Source: an uncultured Rhodospirillales bacterium (GTDB taxonomy: Bacteria > Pseudomonadota > Alphaproteobacteria > Azospirillales > Azospirillaceae). Taken from it: a DNA stretch of 36,314 nucleotides. Of the stretch, positions 24,701-31,460 are shown in pieces (within the stretch, counting starts at the first letter, position 1; every line of letters begins with the position of its first letter). The stretch is from the NCBI GenBank assembly GCA_903931735.1, contig CAIZDL010000261.1:1-36314 (forward strand), read 5' to 3'. Both the position numbers and the translations under genes were made by a program. The notes under the pieces are model-generated. The model saw only the letters and a program-made list of their open reading frames with translations, had not been told where the DNA came from and ran no database searches.

Positions 24701-24714
24701 TCGCGCATGCGCGA
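24701..24714. promoter_or_regulatory. Perfect 14-bp palindrome in the mucR/tusA divergent region
   Basis: TCGCGCATGCGCGA is fully self-complementary and sits 29 bp upstream of the mucR start. It precedes an AT-rich stretch (TTTTTATAGTAT, 24733-24744) that may hold the promoter of the + strand gene. It is a plausible operator for a dimeric regulator. Confidence 0.45.
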
Positions 24715-24796
24715 ATTCGTTGCTTAGGACTGTTTTTATAGTATGTCATCGAACAGCCCAATGCAATACCATCGCAAAAAAGTTTATGAGGATAAA

Positions 24797-25045
24797 GTGA
24801 GCCAGAGTTCGGGGACAGAACAACACTTTCTGGATATCACGGCGTATGTGTGTCCCATGACTTTCGTTCGGGCACGCCTTGCTATGGAGCGGCTTGGCGC
24901 CGGGCAAGAGCTGGTCATCCGCCTTTCAAGTGGCGAACCTCTCGAAAACCTGCCGCGATCTCTTGCCGAATTGGGGTATCGCGTGGTTTCGTTGCTTGCG
25001 CAAGAGGGCGGCAGCGCGCATTTGCTCAGGGTTGCGAAGGATTGA
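24797..25045 (+). CDS. TusA/SirA/YedF-family sulfurtransferase-like protein
   Basis: An 82-residue protein of the TusA-like fold. These small proteins carry a Cys-Pro motif at the start of the first helix and relay sulfur for tRNA thiolation or other uses. Here it reads LDITAYVCPMTFVRARLAM, followed by GQELVIRLSSGEPLENLPRSL and GYRVVSL. I chose GTG 24797, with GAGG 5 nt before it, giving the family's usual 80-residue length. ATG 24743 and 24761 would add an unconserved lead. Which TusA subgroup it belongs to cannot be decided. It converges on rimI with a 20-nt 3' overlap. Confidence 0.82.
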   Translation: MSQSSGTEQHFLDITAYVCPMTFVRARLAMERLGAGQELVIRLSSGEPLENLPRSLAELGYRVVSLLAQEGGSAHLLRVAKD

Positions 25046-25535
25046 TCAGCCGGGCCAGCGGGCACGAAAGCACCAGCGCCGCCACACGGCCCGCTCCGCG
25101 TTGGTAATAGTGGGGCCTCCGGCCGATCTGGGTAAAGCCGCTGCCCTGGTAAAGCGCCAGCGCGGCTGGGTTGTCTTCTGCAACTTCCAGGAACAGCGTC
25201 GTGATGCCGCAGGTGGCGAGTGTGGCCTGCGCTCGCTCCAGCAGCCGCGCGCCCAGCCCCCGCCGACGCATCTCGGGCAGCACCGCCAGGGTCAGCACTT
25301 CGCCTTCGTCTGCCGCCATTCGGCAAAGAATGAAGCCTTGTGCCGGCGTTGGTGCCGGGCCGGGCGATGCTGCGGCGATGATCAGCCCGAATACGCCCGG
25401 CGACTCGAGCATGGTGGCCATCGCGTCTGCGGGCCACGGCTCTTTGGGAAAGGCGGGGGCGTGAAGCGCTGCCATAAGCCGGGCGTCGGCCGGCGTCGCG
25501 GCGCGGATGGCGGCGCCGGTCAGGATTTGGGGCAT
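25026..25535 (-). CDS. rimI: Ribosomal-protein-S18-alanine N-acetyltransferase RimI-like (GNAT)
   Basis: A 169-residue GNAT acetyltransferase. Family features include FILCRMAADEGEVLTLAVLPEMRRRGLGARLLE, the acetyl-CoA-binding beta-bulge and RRGLGA loop, followed by LEVAEDNPAALALYQGSGF and RRPHYYQRG. These match RimI, which acetylates the N-terminus of ribosomal protein S18. Its start ATG 25535 lies within the end of tsaB (16-nt overlap), a standard tsaB-rimI pairing. The residues upstream of this ATG in the open frame are a shadow of tsaB. Other GNAT substrates are possible. Confidence 0.9.
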   Translation of the reverse strand: MPQILTGAAIRAATPADARLMAALHAPAFPKEPWPADAMATMLESPGVFGLIIAAASPGPAPTPAQGFILCRMAADEGEVLTLAVLPEMRRRGLGARLLERAQATLATCGITTLFLEVAEDNPAALALYQGSGFTQIGRRPHYYQRGAGRVAALVLSCPLARLINPSQP

Positions 25536-26185
25536 GACAGCTTTGCGTCGGGTGCGCGCAAATAAAGCGGGCGCGGCGGGAGCCCCGCTCCGGCGGGGAG
25601 CGTTGCCGCGATGCGGGCAACCACGGCGGCAGAGGCTTGGCCTTGCCCGGCGGCGAACAGTGTTTCGGCCCGGTCCGCGAGGGCGGCGCGGAGGTGCAGC
25701 GCGCCATCGCCCGCCACCAGCAACGGCCCGGCCGGCAGTGTTGCCGCGCACGCCTCGGCGGTCAGCACCAGAGGCGCGCCGATCGGGATTAGGGCCGCAT
25801 CGAACCGTTGCAGAAACAGCTCGCTCCGTCGGGATTCCACCACCACCAGCAGCGTGCGCCCGGCGCGTTCCTCGGCCGGCACCGCGTGGGCGAGCGCCTC
25901 GAAGGTGGTGATGCCGACGAGGGGCGTGTTGGATGCCAGCGCCAGCCCGCGTGCGGTCGCCAAGCCGACCCGAAGCCCGGTGAAGGCGCCCGGGCCAACG
26001 GTGACCGCCAGCCGGTCCACCTCGGCGGCGCTGATCCCGGCTTCGGCGAGAACCTCCGCGATCATCGGCGCCAACAGTTCGGCATGGCCGCGCCCAATGG
26101 ATAAGAAGCGCGCGGCGATGATGGCGTCATCCCACACCGCCACCGAGCAGGCGGCGCCAGCGGTTTCCAGGGCCAAAACTTTCAC
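25520..26185 (-). CDS. tsaB: tRNA threonylcarbamoyladenosine biosynthesis protein TsaB
   Basis: TsaB is the inactive TsaD paralogue that scaffolds the TsaD-TsaB-TsaE complex making t6A37 in tRNA. The 221-residue protein begins MKVLALETAGAACSVAVW, an ASKHA ATPase fold. It has GHAELLAPMI, the signature GPGAFTGLRVGLATARGLA, and VVVESRRSELFLQ. The start is GTG 26185 with AAGG about 8 nt upstream. It is followed in an overlapping frame by rimI and diverges from the dipeptidase gene. tsaD and tsaE are not in the window. Confidence 0.95.
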   Translation of the reverse strand: MKVLALETAGAACSVAVWDDAIIAARFLSIGRGHAELLAPMIAEVLAEAGISAAEVDRLAVTVGPGAFTGLRVGLATARGLALASNTPLVGITTFEALAHAVPAEERAGRTLLVVVESRRSELFLQRFDAALIPIGAPLVLTAEACAATLPAGPLLVAGDGALHLRAALADRAETLFAAGQGQASAAVVARIAATLPAGAGLPPRPLYLRAPDAKLSCPKS

Positions 26186-26264
26186 GGTCTTGACCTTGGG
26201 CGATTGGTTTGCTTGATGCGCATGTGATCAGGCTCACTTTCCCACACTTGAGGATACACAGTCC

Positions 26265-26819
26265 GTGTTGATTGAGATCGCACCCCCGCGCTTCGATGTC
26301 GATCTCGATTTGCGGTATGCCACCGCCGATAATTTGACCGGGGCGCCAATTTACGCCCGGGCGCGGTGCTTTCTTCACGCCGATGTCGTGCCATTGCTGG
26401 TGCGTGCCGAGGCGTTGGCGCGTGGGCTCGGCTTACGGTTACGGCTGTTCGATGGGTTTCGGCCGGTGGAGGCACAATGGAGCCTGTGGCGGGCGCTGCC
26501 CGATCCCCTCTATATCGCTGACCCTCGACGCGGCTCAAATCATTCGCGCGGGGTGGCGCTCGATCTGACTTTGGCCGACAGTCTGGGGCGGCCGTTGGCG
26601 ATGGGCACTGTTTTTGACGATATGACACCTCTTTCACACCACTGGCGCACCGATTTACCGCTCACTGTGCAAACTCACCGCGCCTTGTTGGCCGGGGTGA
26701 TGGCAGGCGCGGGCTGGCAGGCCTACCCGTATGAGTGGTGGCATTACCAGATCGCGGGCGCCGATACCTATCCTTTGCTCACCGATAGTGCCTTGGGCGG
26801 CATAATGATGGCGAAATGA
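26265..26819 (+). CDS. ddpX: D-alanyl-D-alanine dipeptidase, VanX/DdpX family
   Basis: A 184-residue zinc peptidase of family M15D, which cleaves free D-Ala-D-Ala. All key positions are present: SNHSRGVALDLTL gives zinc ligands His93 and Asp100, YEWWHY gives Glu157 (base) and His160 (ligand), and GFRP supplies Arg66. No signal peptide is evident, so it is probably cytoplasmic, with a role in recycling wall D-Ala-D-Ala. There are no vanHA-type partners, so glycopeptide resistance is not implied. The start is GTG 26265 with a distant GAGG; TTG 26268 is the alternative. Confidence 0.88.
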   Translation: MLIEIAPPRFDVDLDLRYATADNLTGAPIYARARCFLHADVVPLLVRAEALARGLGLRLRLFDGFRPVEAQWSLWRALPDPLYIADPRRGSNHSRGVALDLTLADSLGRPLAMGTVFDDMTPLSHHWRTDLPLTVQTHRALLAGVMAGAGWQAYPYEWWHYQIAGADTYPLLTDSALGGIMMAK

Positions 26820-26839
26820 TGCTGTTGCACAACAGCATC
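26818..26839. repeat. Inverted repeat at the ddpX stop codon
   Basis: GATGCTGTTG (26818-26827) and CAACAGCATC (26830-26839) are perfectly complementary with two bases between them, beginning within the ddpX stop codon. No T-run follows, so intrinsic termination is doubtful. A simple GTT-repeat stretch lies shortly after (26879-26891). Confidence 0.55.
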
Positions 26840-26934
26840 GTGCGCGACGCCTCGGGGTTTACCGTTGCGCACCGGTCTTGTTGTTGTTGTTCCGCTATGT
26901 CAACACTGTTCGTCTCGGCGGATGCGGGGCGGGA

Positions 26935-27966
26935 ATGCGGGTTCGGCGGATTATTACTGGAATGGCGTTGGTTGCGTTGCTGCTTGCCTCCTGGTCGCAG
27001 GGGGTGCGGGCGGCGGCGGTCAGTGGCGCGGTCGTTTTCTCCTATAGCCGCTTTGGAGATGATCGCGCTCCCGGCGCCAGTATCCGCGTCGATCAGTTTG
27101 AGGACCATCTCGACGAGCTGAAGGATGGCGACTACACCGTGTTGCCGTTGCCCAAGGTGGTGGAGGCGTTGCTCACCGGCGGTGTGTTGCCCGACAAAAC
27201 CGTGGCCATCACCATCGATGAGGCGACCGACTCGGTATATCAATACGCTTGGCCACGGTTGAAGGCGGCGGGGCTGCCGGTGACGCTGTTTGTCGCCACC
27301 GACGCGGTGGATGCGGGCCTTTCCGGATCTATGACCTGGGCCGAGGTGCGGGAGTTGTCCAACGGCGGGGTGACCATTGGGGCGCTTTCGGCGTCGGCCC
27401 TGCCGATGCCAGGACGCACGCCGCAAGAAATCCAGGGCGATTTGGAGCGCATGAAGGCGCGTTTTAAGGCCGAACTTGGTTTTGTGCCGACGCTGTTCGC
27501 CTATCCCCACGGCGAATATAGCCTGGCGGTGCGTCGGCAGGTGGCGCAGGCCGGCTTTCGGGCGGCGTTCGGTCAGCAATCGGGGGTGGCTTACGCCGGG
27601 GCCGACCCGTTCGCCTTGCCCCGTTTTGTCATGAACGACGCCTACGGCACGACCGACCGCTTTGAAATGGCTGCCGATGCGCTGCCGCTGCCGGTGTTCG
27701 AGATTACGCCCGCCGACCCGGTGCTCAGCCGTAACCCGCCGCTGTTGGGCTTCACGGTGCCCGACACCATCGGCAACCTCGATCAACTGGCTTGTTTTGC
27801 CAGTGGCCAAGGCCGGGCCGCCTTGGAGCGGTTGGACAGCAACCGCATCGAAGTGCGCATCACCGACCCGTTTCCGCCCGGCCGGGCGCGGGTGAATTGC
27901 ACGCTGCCGGCCGAGGATGATCGCTGGCGCTGGTTCGGGGTGCAGTTCTTCATCCCCGAACCGTGA
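26935..27966 (+). CDS. Secreted polysaccharide-deacetylase-like protein lacking catalytic residues
   Basis: A 343-residue protein with a signal peptide (basic MRVRR, hydrophobic GMALVALLLASW, cleavage near VRAAA) and a NodB/PgaB-type carbohydrate esterase 4 fold. The order of family segments is clear, but the functional positions differ. The usual YH reads Y37-S38, the TFDDG motif reads TIDEA (Asp95, Glu96), and the SHTxxH motif reads ALSASA (150-155). FAYPHGEYS (188-196) remains. With no metal-binding His pair it is probably a non-catalytic, glycan-binding relative. ATG 26935 has GGGGCGGG upstream; an earlier frame start at 26878 would bury the signal peptide. Confidence 0.8.
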   Translation: MRVRRIITGMALVALLLASWSQGVRAAAVSGAVVFSYSRFGDDRAPGASIRVDQFEDHLDELKDGDYTVLPLPKVVEALLTGGVLPDKTVAITIDEATDSVYQYAWPRLKAAGLPVTLFVATDAVDAGLSGSMTWAEVRELSNGGVTIGALSASALPMPGRTPQEIQGDLERMKARFKAELGFVPTLFAYPHGEYSLAVRRQVAQAGFRAAFGQQSGVAYAGADPFALPRFVMNDAYGTTDRFEMAADALPLPVFEITPADPVLSRNPPLLGFTVPDTIGNLDQLACFASGQGRAALERLDSNRIEVRITDPFPPGRARVNCTLPAEDDRWRWFGVQFFIPEP

Positions 27967-27983
27967 GCGCCAGAGAGCGGCCG

Positions 27984-28562
27984 TTATCGCACCGCCCGGA
28001 CTTCCTGCACCTCGGGAATGAAATGCCGGAGCAGGTTCTCGATGCCGGCCTTCAGGGTCATCACCGATGAGGGGCACCCCGAACAGGAGCCGCGCAGGTG
28101 GAGATAGACCACACCGTCCTCAAAACGGTCGAAGGTGATGTCGCCGCCATCCTGGGCCACCGCGGGCCGGACCCGCTGGTCTAGCAGGTCTTTGATTTTG
28201 CGGGTGATATCATCGGTGTCTTCGTCGCCATGGGCATCGCCGCAGTGGCAATGATGGTCGCACCCCTTCGGGTCCTCATCGGCGAGCACCGCCCGGCCGG
28301 TGAGAAAATGCTCCATGATCGCGCCAACCACAGTTGGCTTGAGCACCGCCCAGGATTTGTCCGGCTGTTTGGTCACGGTAATAAAGTCGCTGCCGAGAAA
28401 CACGGCGGCAACGCCGTTTTCGGCAAACAGGCGCTTGGCCAGGGGCGACTTTTCCGCGCCTTCTGGTTCGGGGAAGTCCTGCGGCGCGCCGCCGGTCACC
28501 GGACAACCGGGCAGGAATTTGAGGGTCGCGGGATTGGGGGTTTCTTCGGTCTGGATAAACAT
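27984..28562 (-). CDS. NfuA/NifU-C-type iron-sulfur cluster carrier
   Basis: A 192-residue Fe-S scaffold or carrier protein. The N-terminal Nfu_N domain begins MFIQTEETPNPATLKFLPG, and the C-terminal NifU domain carries the cluster-binding CSGC (Cys160, Cys163) in LRGSCSGCPSSVMTLKAGIE. Between them a linker at 101-118 is rich in Cys, His and acidic residues (CDHHCHCGDAHGDED), which is not part of either domain. ATG 28562 has GGAG about 8 nt upstream, and the longer frame to 28640 is not needed. It converges on the deacetylase-like gene with a 17-nt gap. Confidence 0.94.
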   Translation of the reverse strand: MFIQTEETPNPATLKFLPGCPVTGGAPQDFPEPEGAEKSPLAKRLFAENGVAAVFLGSDFITVTKQPDKSWAVLKPTVVGAIMEHFLTGRAVLADEDPKGCDHHCHCGDAHGDEDTDDITRKIKDLLDQRVRPAVAQDGGDITFDRFEDGVVYLHLRGSCSGCPSSVMTLKAGIENLLRHFIPEVQEVRAVR

Positions 28563-28678
28563 CAAGGGGCTCCGCATCACGCCGCGGTTGAAGGGCGGCT
28601 CTAACGCAAAGTGGTCAAATCCGGGTTGATGATCAAGCACAAGCTTTGTGGGGGTATTGCCGCGCCCCGGTTGCCCGG

Positions 28679-30163
28679 CTATTCAGCCACCGGTAACCAA
28701 ATGGTGAAGCTGCTGCCCTTGCCGGGCTCGCTCTCCACGCTGAGGCGCCCGCGATGGCGGTTGAGGATGTGTTTGACGATCGCCAGCCCAAGACCGGTGC
28801 CACCCAGTGCCCGGGAGCGGGCGGGGTCGACGCGGTAAAATCGCTCGGTCAGACGCGGAACATGGCTCCGGGCAATGCCCTCGCCCTGGTCGGTAATAGT
28901 GATCGAGAGAATTTGCGCCGCCGGGCGCGGACGGCGGCCCCCGGGCGCTGAAATCAGGGTTGGGATCCCCGCCGGTGGGGAAGACCCCAAGCCGGGGCTG
29001 TCGTGGCGCAGGATGGTTATCGTAACTTCGGTTTGCTCCCGGGTGTACTTAATCGCGTTGCTGATCAGGTTGTGCAAAACCTGGGCAAGCTGGTCTGCCT
29101 CGCCAAATACGGGGGGCAGAGCCTCGTCGGCGATCACCCGCAGCCGAACCCGCCGGGCCGCTGCTTGAAGCTCGAAGGCTGCCACCGCCGCTCCCGCGCA
29201 GCGGACAATGTTGACCCGTTCGGTTGGCTGGGTGTGCTCGTCGAGTTCGATCCGCGACAGCGACAGCAGATCGTCGATCAGCCGGGCCATGCGGGTTGAT
29301 TGCTCGTGCATAATGCCGAGAAAACGATCCGAAGCTTCCCGGTCGTCGTGGGCGGGGCCGCGCAAAGTTTCAATGAAACCGATGAGGGTCGCGAGGGGGG
29401 TGCGAAGCTCGTGGCTGGCATTGGCCACAAAGTCCGCCCGTTGCTGCTCCGAGCGCTTGACGGTGGTAATGTCGTGCAGAGACAGCAGCACTTTGGGCGG
29501 TGCCACGCCCGTAGCGCCGTGATCGCGCCGAAATGGCTTAATGCGCGCCTGATAGGTGCATTCTACCGGCCCTGACAGCGTAAACTCCACCGTGCGCGCG
29601 GCGCCGCCATCCAGAACGGCGTCCACCGCTGCCGTCACTTCGGGGTGGCGCAGGGTGAGCGCCAAATCGTCGCCCCCCATGCACTCGCCCAGCAGGGTGC
29701 GTGCGGCTTCGTTCGCGAGCCGGATCTTGCGTTCCGCACCCACCAGAATCAGCGGATCGGGCAGCGCTTCCAGCAGTGCTTCGTTGCTTTTCAGGTGAAC
29801 CGCGAGTTGGTGGCGGCGCTGGGCTGCCGCGCGGTCAAGCCGGGCGATGGCGGCGGTCAACTCATGGGCGATGCCTTCGCCCTTATCTGCACTGGGGTCC
29901 GCACCGGGGTCGGGGCCCGGGTCGGGGGCGGTACCGGGGTCGAGGGTGAGTTTTTGTAGGTACTCGGTAACGATGCTGATTTCGTTGCGGTAAATCAGTG
30001 TTACCCAAAAAGCCCCGACTGGAGGCAGCGTTACCAGCGTCAGCACCACCCACGGCTCGATGGTGCCAAAAATAGCCTGGGACAGCCCCGCGCCGAGCAA
30101 CGGCGCCGCCATAAGCAGGCCGGGCAGAAGCATCCGTTCGGGCGGAATCGCGGGGGTTGTCAT
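28679..30163 (-). CDS. phoR: PhoR-type sensor histidine kinase
   Basis: A 494-residue membrane histidine kinase. Two N-terminal membrane segments (about 12-33 and 38-57) are joined by a very short loop, so there is little periplasmic sensor. A low-complexity Asp-Pro-Gly linker lies at about 75-95. A PAS-like domain (about 125-235) precedes the HisKA motif ASHELRTPLATLIGF with phospho-acceptor His251. The ATPase has NLISNAIKYT, DQGEGIA and GGTGLGLAIVKHI. Architecture and HisKA sequence match PhoR, the phosphate-responsive kinase. No phoB, pst or phoU is here, so the specific signal is inferred. AAGGA lies about 10 nt before ATG 30163; pyrD ends 12 nt upstream. Confidence 0.85.
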   Translation of the reverse strand: MTTPAIPPERMLLPGLLMAAPLLGAGLSQAIFGTIEPWVVLTLVTLPPVGAFWVTLIYRNEISIVTEYLQKLTLDPGTAPDPGPDPGADPSADKGEGIAHELTAAIARLDRAAAQRRHQLAVHLKSNEALLEALPDPLILVGAERKIRLANEAARTLLGECMGGDDLALTLRHPEVTAAVDAVLDGGAARTVEFTLSGPVECTYQARIKPFRRDHGATGVAPPKVLLSLHDITTVKRSEQQRADFVANASHELRTPLATLIGFIETLRGPAHDDREASDRFLGIMHEQSTRMARLIDDLLSLSRIELDEHTQPTERVNIVRCAGAAVAAFELQAAARRVRLRVIADEALPPVFGEADQLAQVLHNLISNAIKYTREQTEVTITILRHDSPGLGSSPPAGIPTLISAPGGRRPRPAAQILSITITDQGEGIARSHVPRLTERFYRVDPARSRALGGTGLGLAIVKHILNRHRGRLSVESEPGKGSSFTIWLPVAE

Positions 30164-30175
30164 GGCGATGGGTCC

Positions 30176-31252
30176 TTACCGCGCGTCCGCTCCCACCGCC
30201 TCGGTGATGGTCTTGAAGCCGTCGCGTTTGATCAGCTCGGGCAGGCGGGTCTTGATGTCGTGGATCAGGCGTGGCCCTTGGTAAACAAGAGCGGTGTAAA
30301 GCTGGATCAGCGACGCTCCGGCCCGAATCTTGGCGTAAGCGTCTTCAGGGCTGGCAATGCCGCCAACGCCGATCAACGGCAGCTTGCCCCGGGTGTGCTT
30401 ATAGATTTCAGCCAGAACCCGGGTTGAGAGCTGGAACACCGGCCGCCCGGAAAGGCCGCCGGTTTCGGTTGCTGCCGGCAGCCCGGTTACGTCGTCGGGG
30501 CGGGTGATGGTGGTGTTGGAGACGATCAGCCCGTCGATCCCGACCGAAAGGCTGACTTCGGAGATGGTGGCCAAATCTTCGCTGGTCAAGTCCGGGGCGA
30601 TTTTTAGCAACAGCGGCGGCGGTCGCTTTTCGCACAGGTCGGCGCGCGCTTCCAGCACCCGGCCGAGCAACTCGGTCAGCGGTTCGCGGTCTTGCAGGGC
30701 GCGCAGCCCCGGCGTGTTGGGCGACGAGACGTTGATCACCAGATAATCGGAGATCGGTCCCAGCGCGTAAACTCCGGCCACGTAATCGTGAACGGCGTCG
30801 CTGCTCTCTTTGTTGCGCCCAAGGTTGGACCCGACCACGCCCGCGCGGCGCCGACGCCGGTGCCGCCAAGCATTGAGCCGTTGAGCCACCGCCTCCAGCC
30901 CCTCGCTGTTGAAGCCATAGCGGTTGATCAGCGCCTCGCGGGCGGGAAGGCGGAAGCAGCGCGGCTGCGGATTGCCCGGCTGGGGTCTTGGCGTCACCGT
31001 GCCGATTTCAACGAAGCCAAAGCCCAGCCCCAGCAGCGGGTTGATGACTTCAGCGTTTTTGTCAAAGCCTGCGGCCATGCCCACCGGGTTGGCGAAACTC
31101 AGCCCCCATAGCCGTTGGGCCAGGATCGGGTCGTCGTTGCCGGCTTTGGCCGGCGCGAGGCCGGTGGCGAGCAAGCGTATGGTTGTTGTATGAGCGCGCT
31201 CTGGCGTCAGGCACCGCAGGAGCGGACCGGTCACGGCAAAAAGATCGATCAC
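30176..31252 (-). CDS. pyrD: Dihydroorotate dehydrogenase (quinone), class 2
   Basis: PyrD oxidises dihydroorotate to orotate in pyrimidine synthesis, passing electrons to membrane quinone. The 358-residue protein has the N-terminal amphipathic extension typical of class 2 enzymes. It also has NPVGMAAGFDKNAE, NRYGFNSEG, the active-site NVSSPNTPGLR with the serine base at 176/177, and IGVGGIASPEDAY. The start is GTG 31252. An arginine-rich patch (HRRRRR, about 131-136) is unusual and lies where the family is variable. It is followed 12 nt later by the histidine kinase, possibly on one transcript. Confidence 0.96.
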   Translation of the reverse strand: MIDLFAVTGPLLRCLTPERAHTTTIRLLATGLAPAKAGNDDPILAQRLWGLSFANPVGMAAGFDKNAEVINPLLGLGFGFVEIGTVTPRPQPGNPQPRCFRLPAREALINRYGFNSEGLEAVAQRLNAWRHRRRRRAGVVGSNLGRNKESSDAVHDYVAGVYALGPISDYLVINVSSPNTPGLRALQDREPLTELLGRVLEARADLCEKRPPPLLLKIAPDLTSEDLATISEVSLSVGIDGLIVSNTTITRPDDVTGLPAATETGGLSGRPVFQLSTRVLAEIYKHTRGKLPLIGVGGIASPEDAYAKIRAGASLIQLYTALVYQGPRLIHDIKTRLPELIKRDGFKTITEAVGADAR

Positions 31253-31382
31253 GCAGACCCACGGAGGTTGGTTTGAGCCCTGAGCTTGGCTCGGGGAGAA
31301 CTCAGTTCACCTAAGACGCTACCCGAAACCGGGCGCGGATGCCAGCCGATTGCACCGAACCTGTTCTTCGAGCCAGATTTTG

Positions 31383-31394
31383 CCCCCCCCCCCC
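31383..31394. repeat. Poly-C tract of 12
   Basis: An uninterrupted run of twelve C in the 208-bp gap between pyrD and the caspase-SUMF1 gene. It lies about 66 nt past the stop of the latter, whose transcript would read G12. Confidence 0.9.
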
Positions 31395-31405
31395 GCGATG
31401 GTGGA

Positions 31406-31423
31406 GGGTGCGACAGCGCACCC
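31406..31423. terminator. GC-rich hairpin downstream of the caspase-SUMF1 gene
   Basis: GGGTGCG (31406-31412) pairs perfectly with CGCACCC (31417-31423) around a 4-nt loop, about 38 nt after the stop of the minus-strand gene. There is no T-run, so termination by it alone is uncertain. Confidence 0.4.
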
Positions 31424-31460
31424 AACGTTCGGACCCCGCGTCGATCAGGGGGATTTGCTC

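Noticed and set aside
26265-27966. Dipeptidase plus deacetylase as a glycopeptide-resistance or van-type system
   Set aside because: No VanH, ligase or VanRS-type pair nearby, and a Gram-negative chromosome; a housekeeping wall-recycling role is simpler.
26779-28077. 432-codon minus-strand frame opposite ddpX and the deacetylase-like gene
   Set aside because: The + strand frames have clear family motifs and a signal peptide; the antisense product is Arg/His/Gln-rich filler.
28679-30163. Complete Pho regulon locus
   Set aside because: Only the kinase is present; no phoB, pst or phoU and no Pho box visible before olsB or the kinase.
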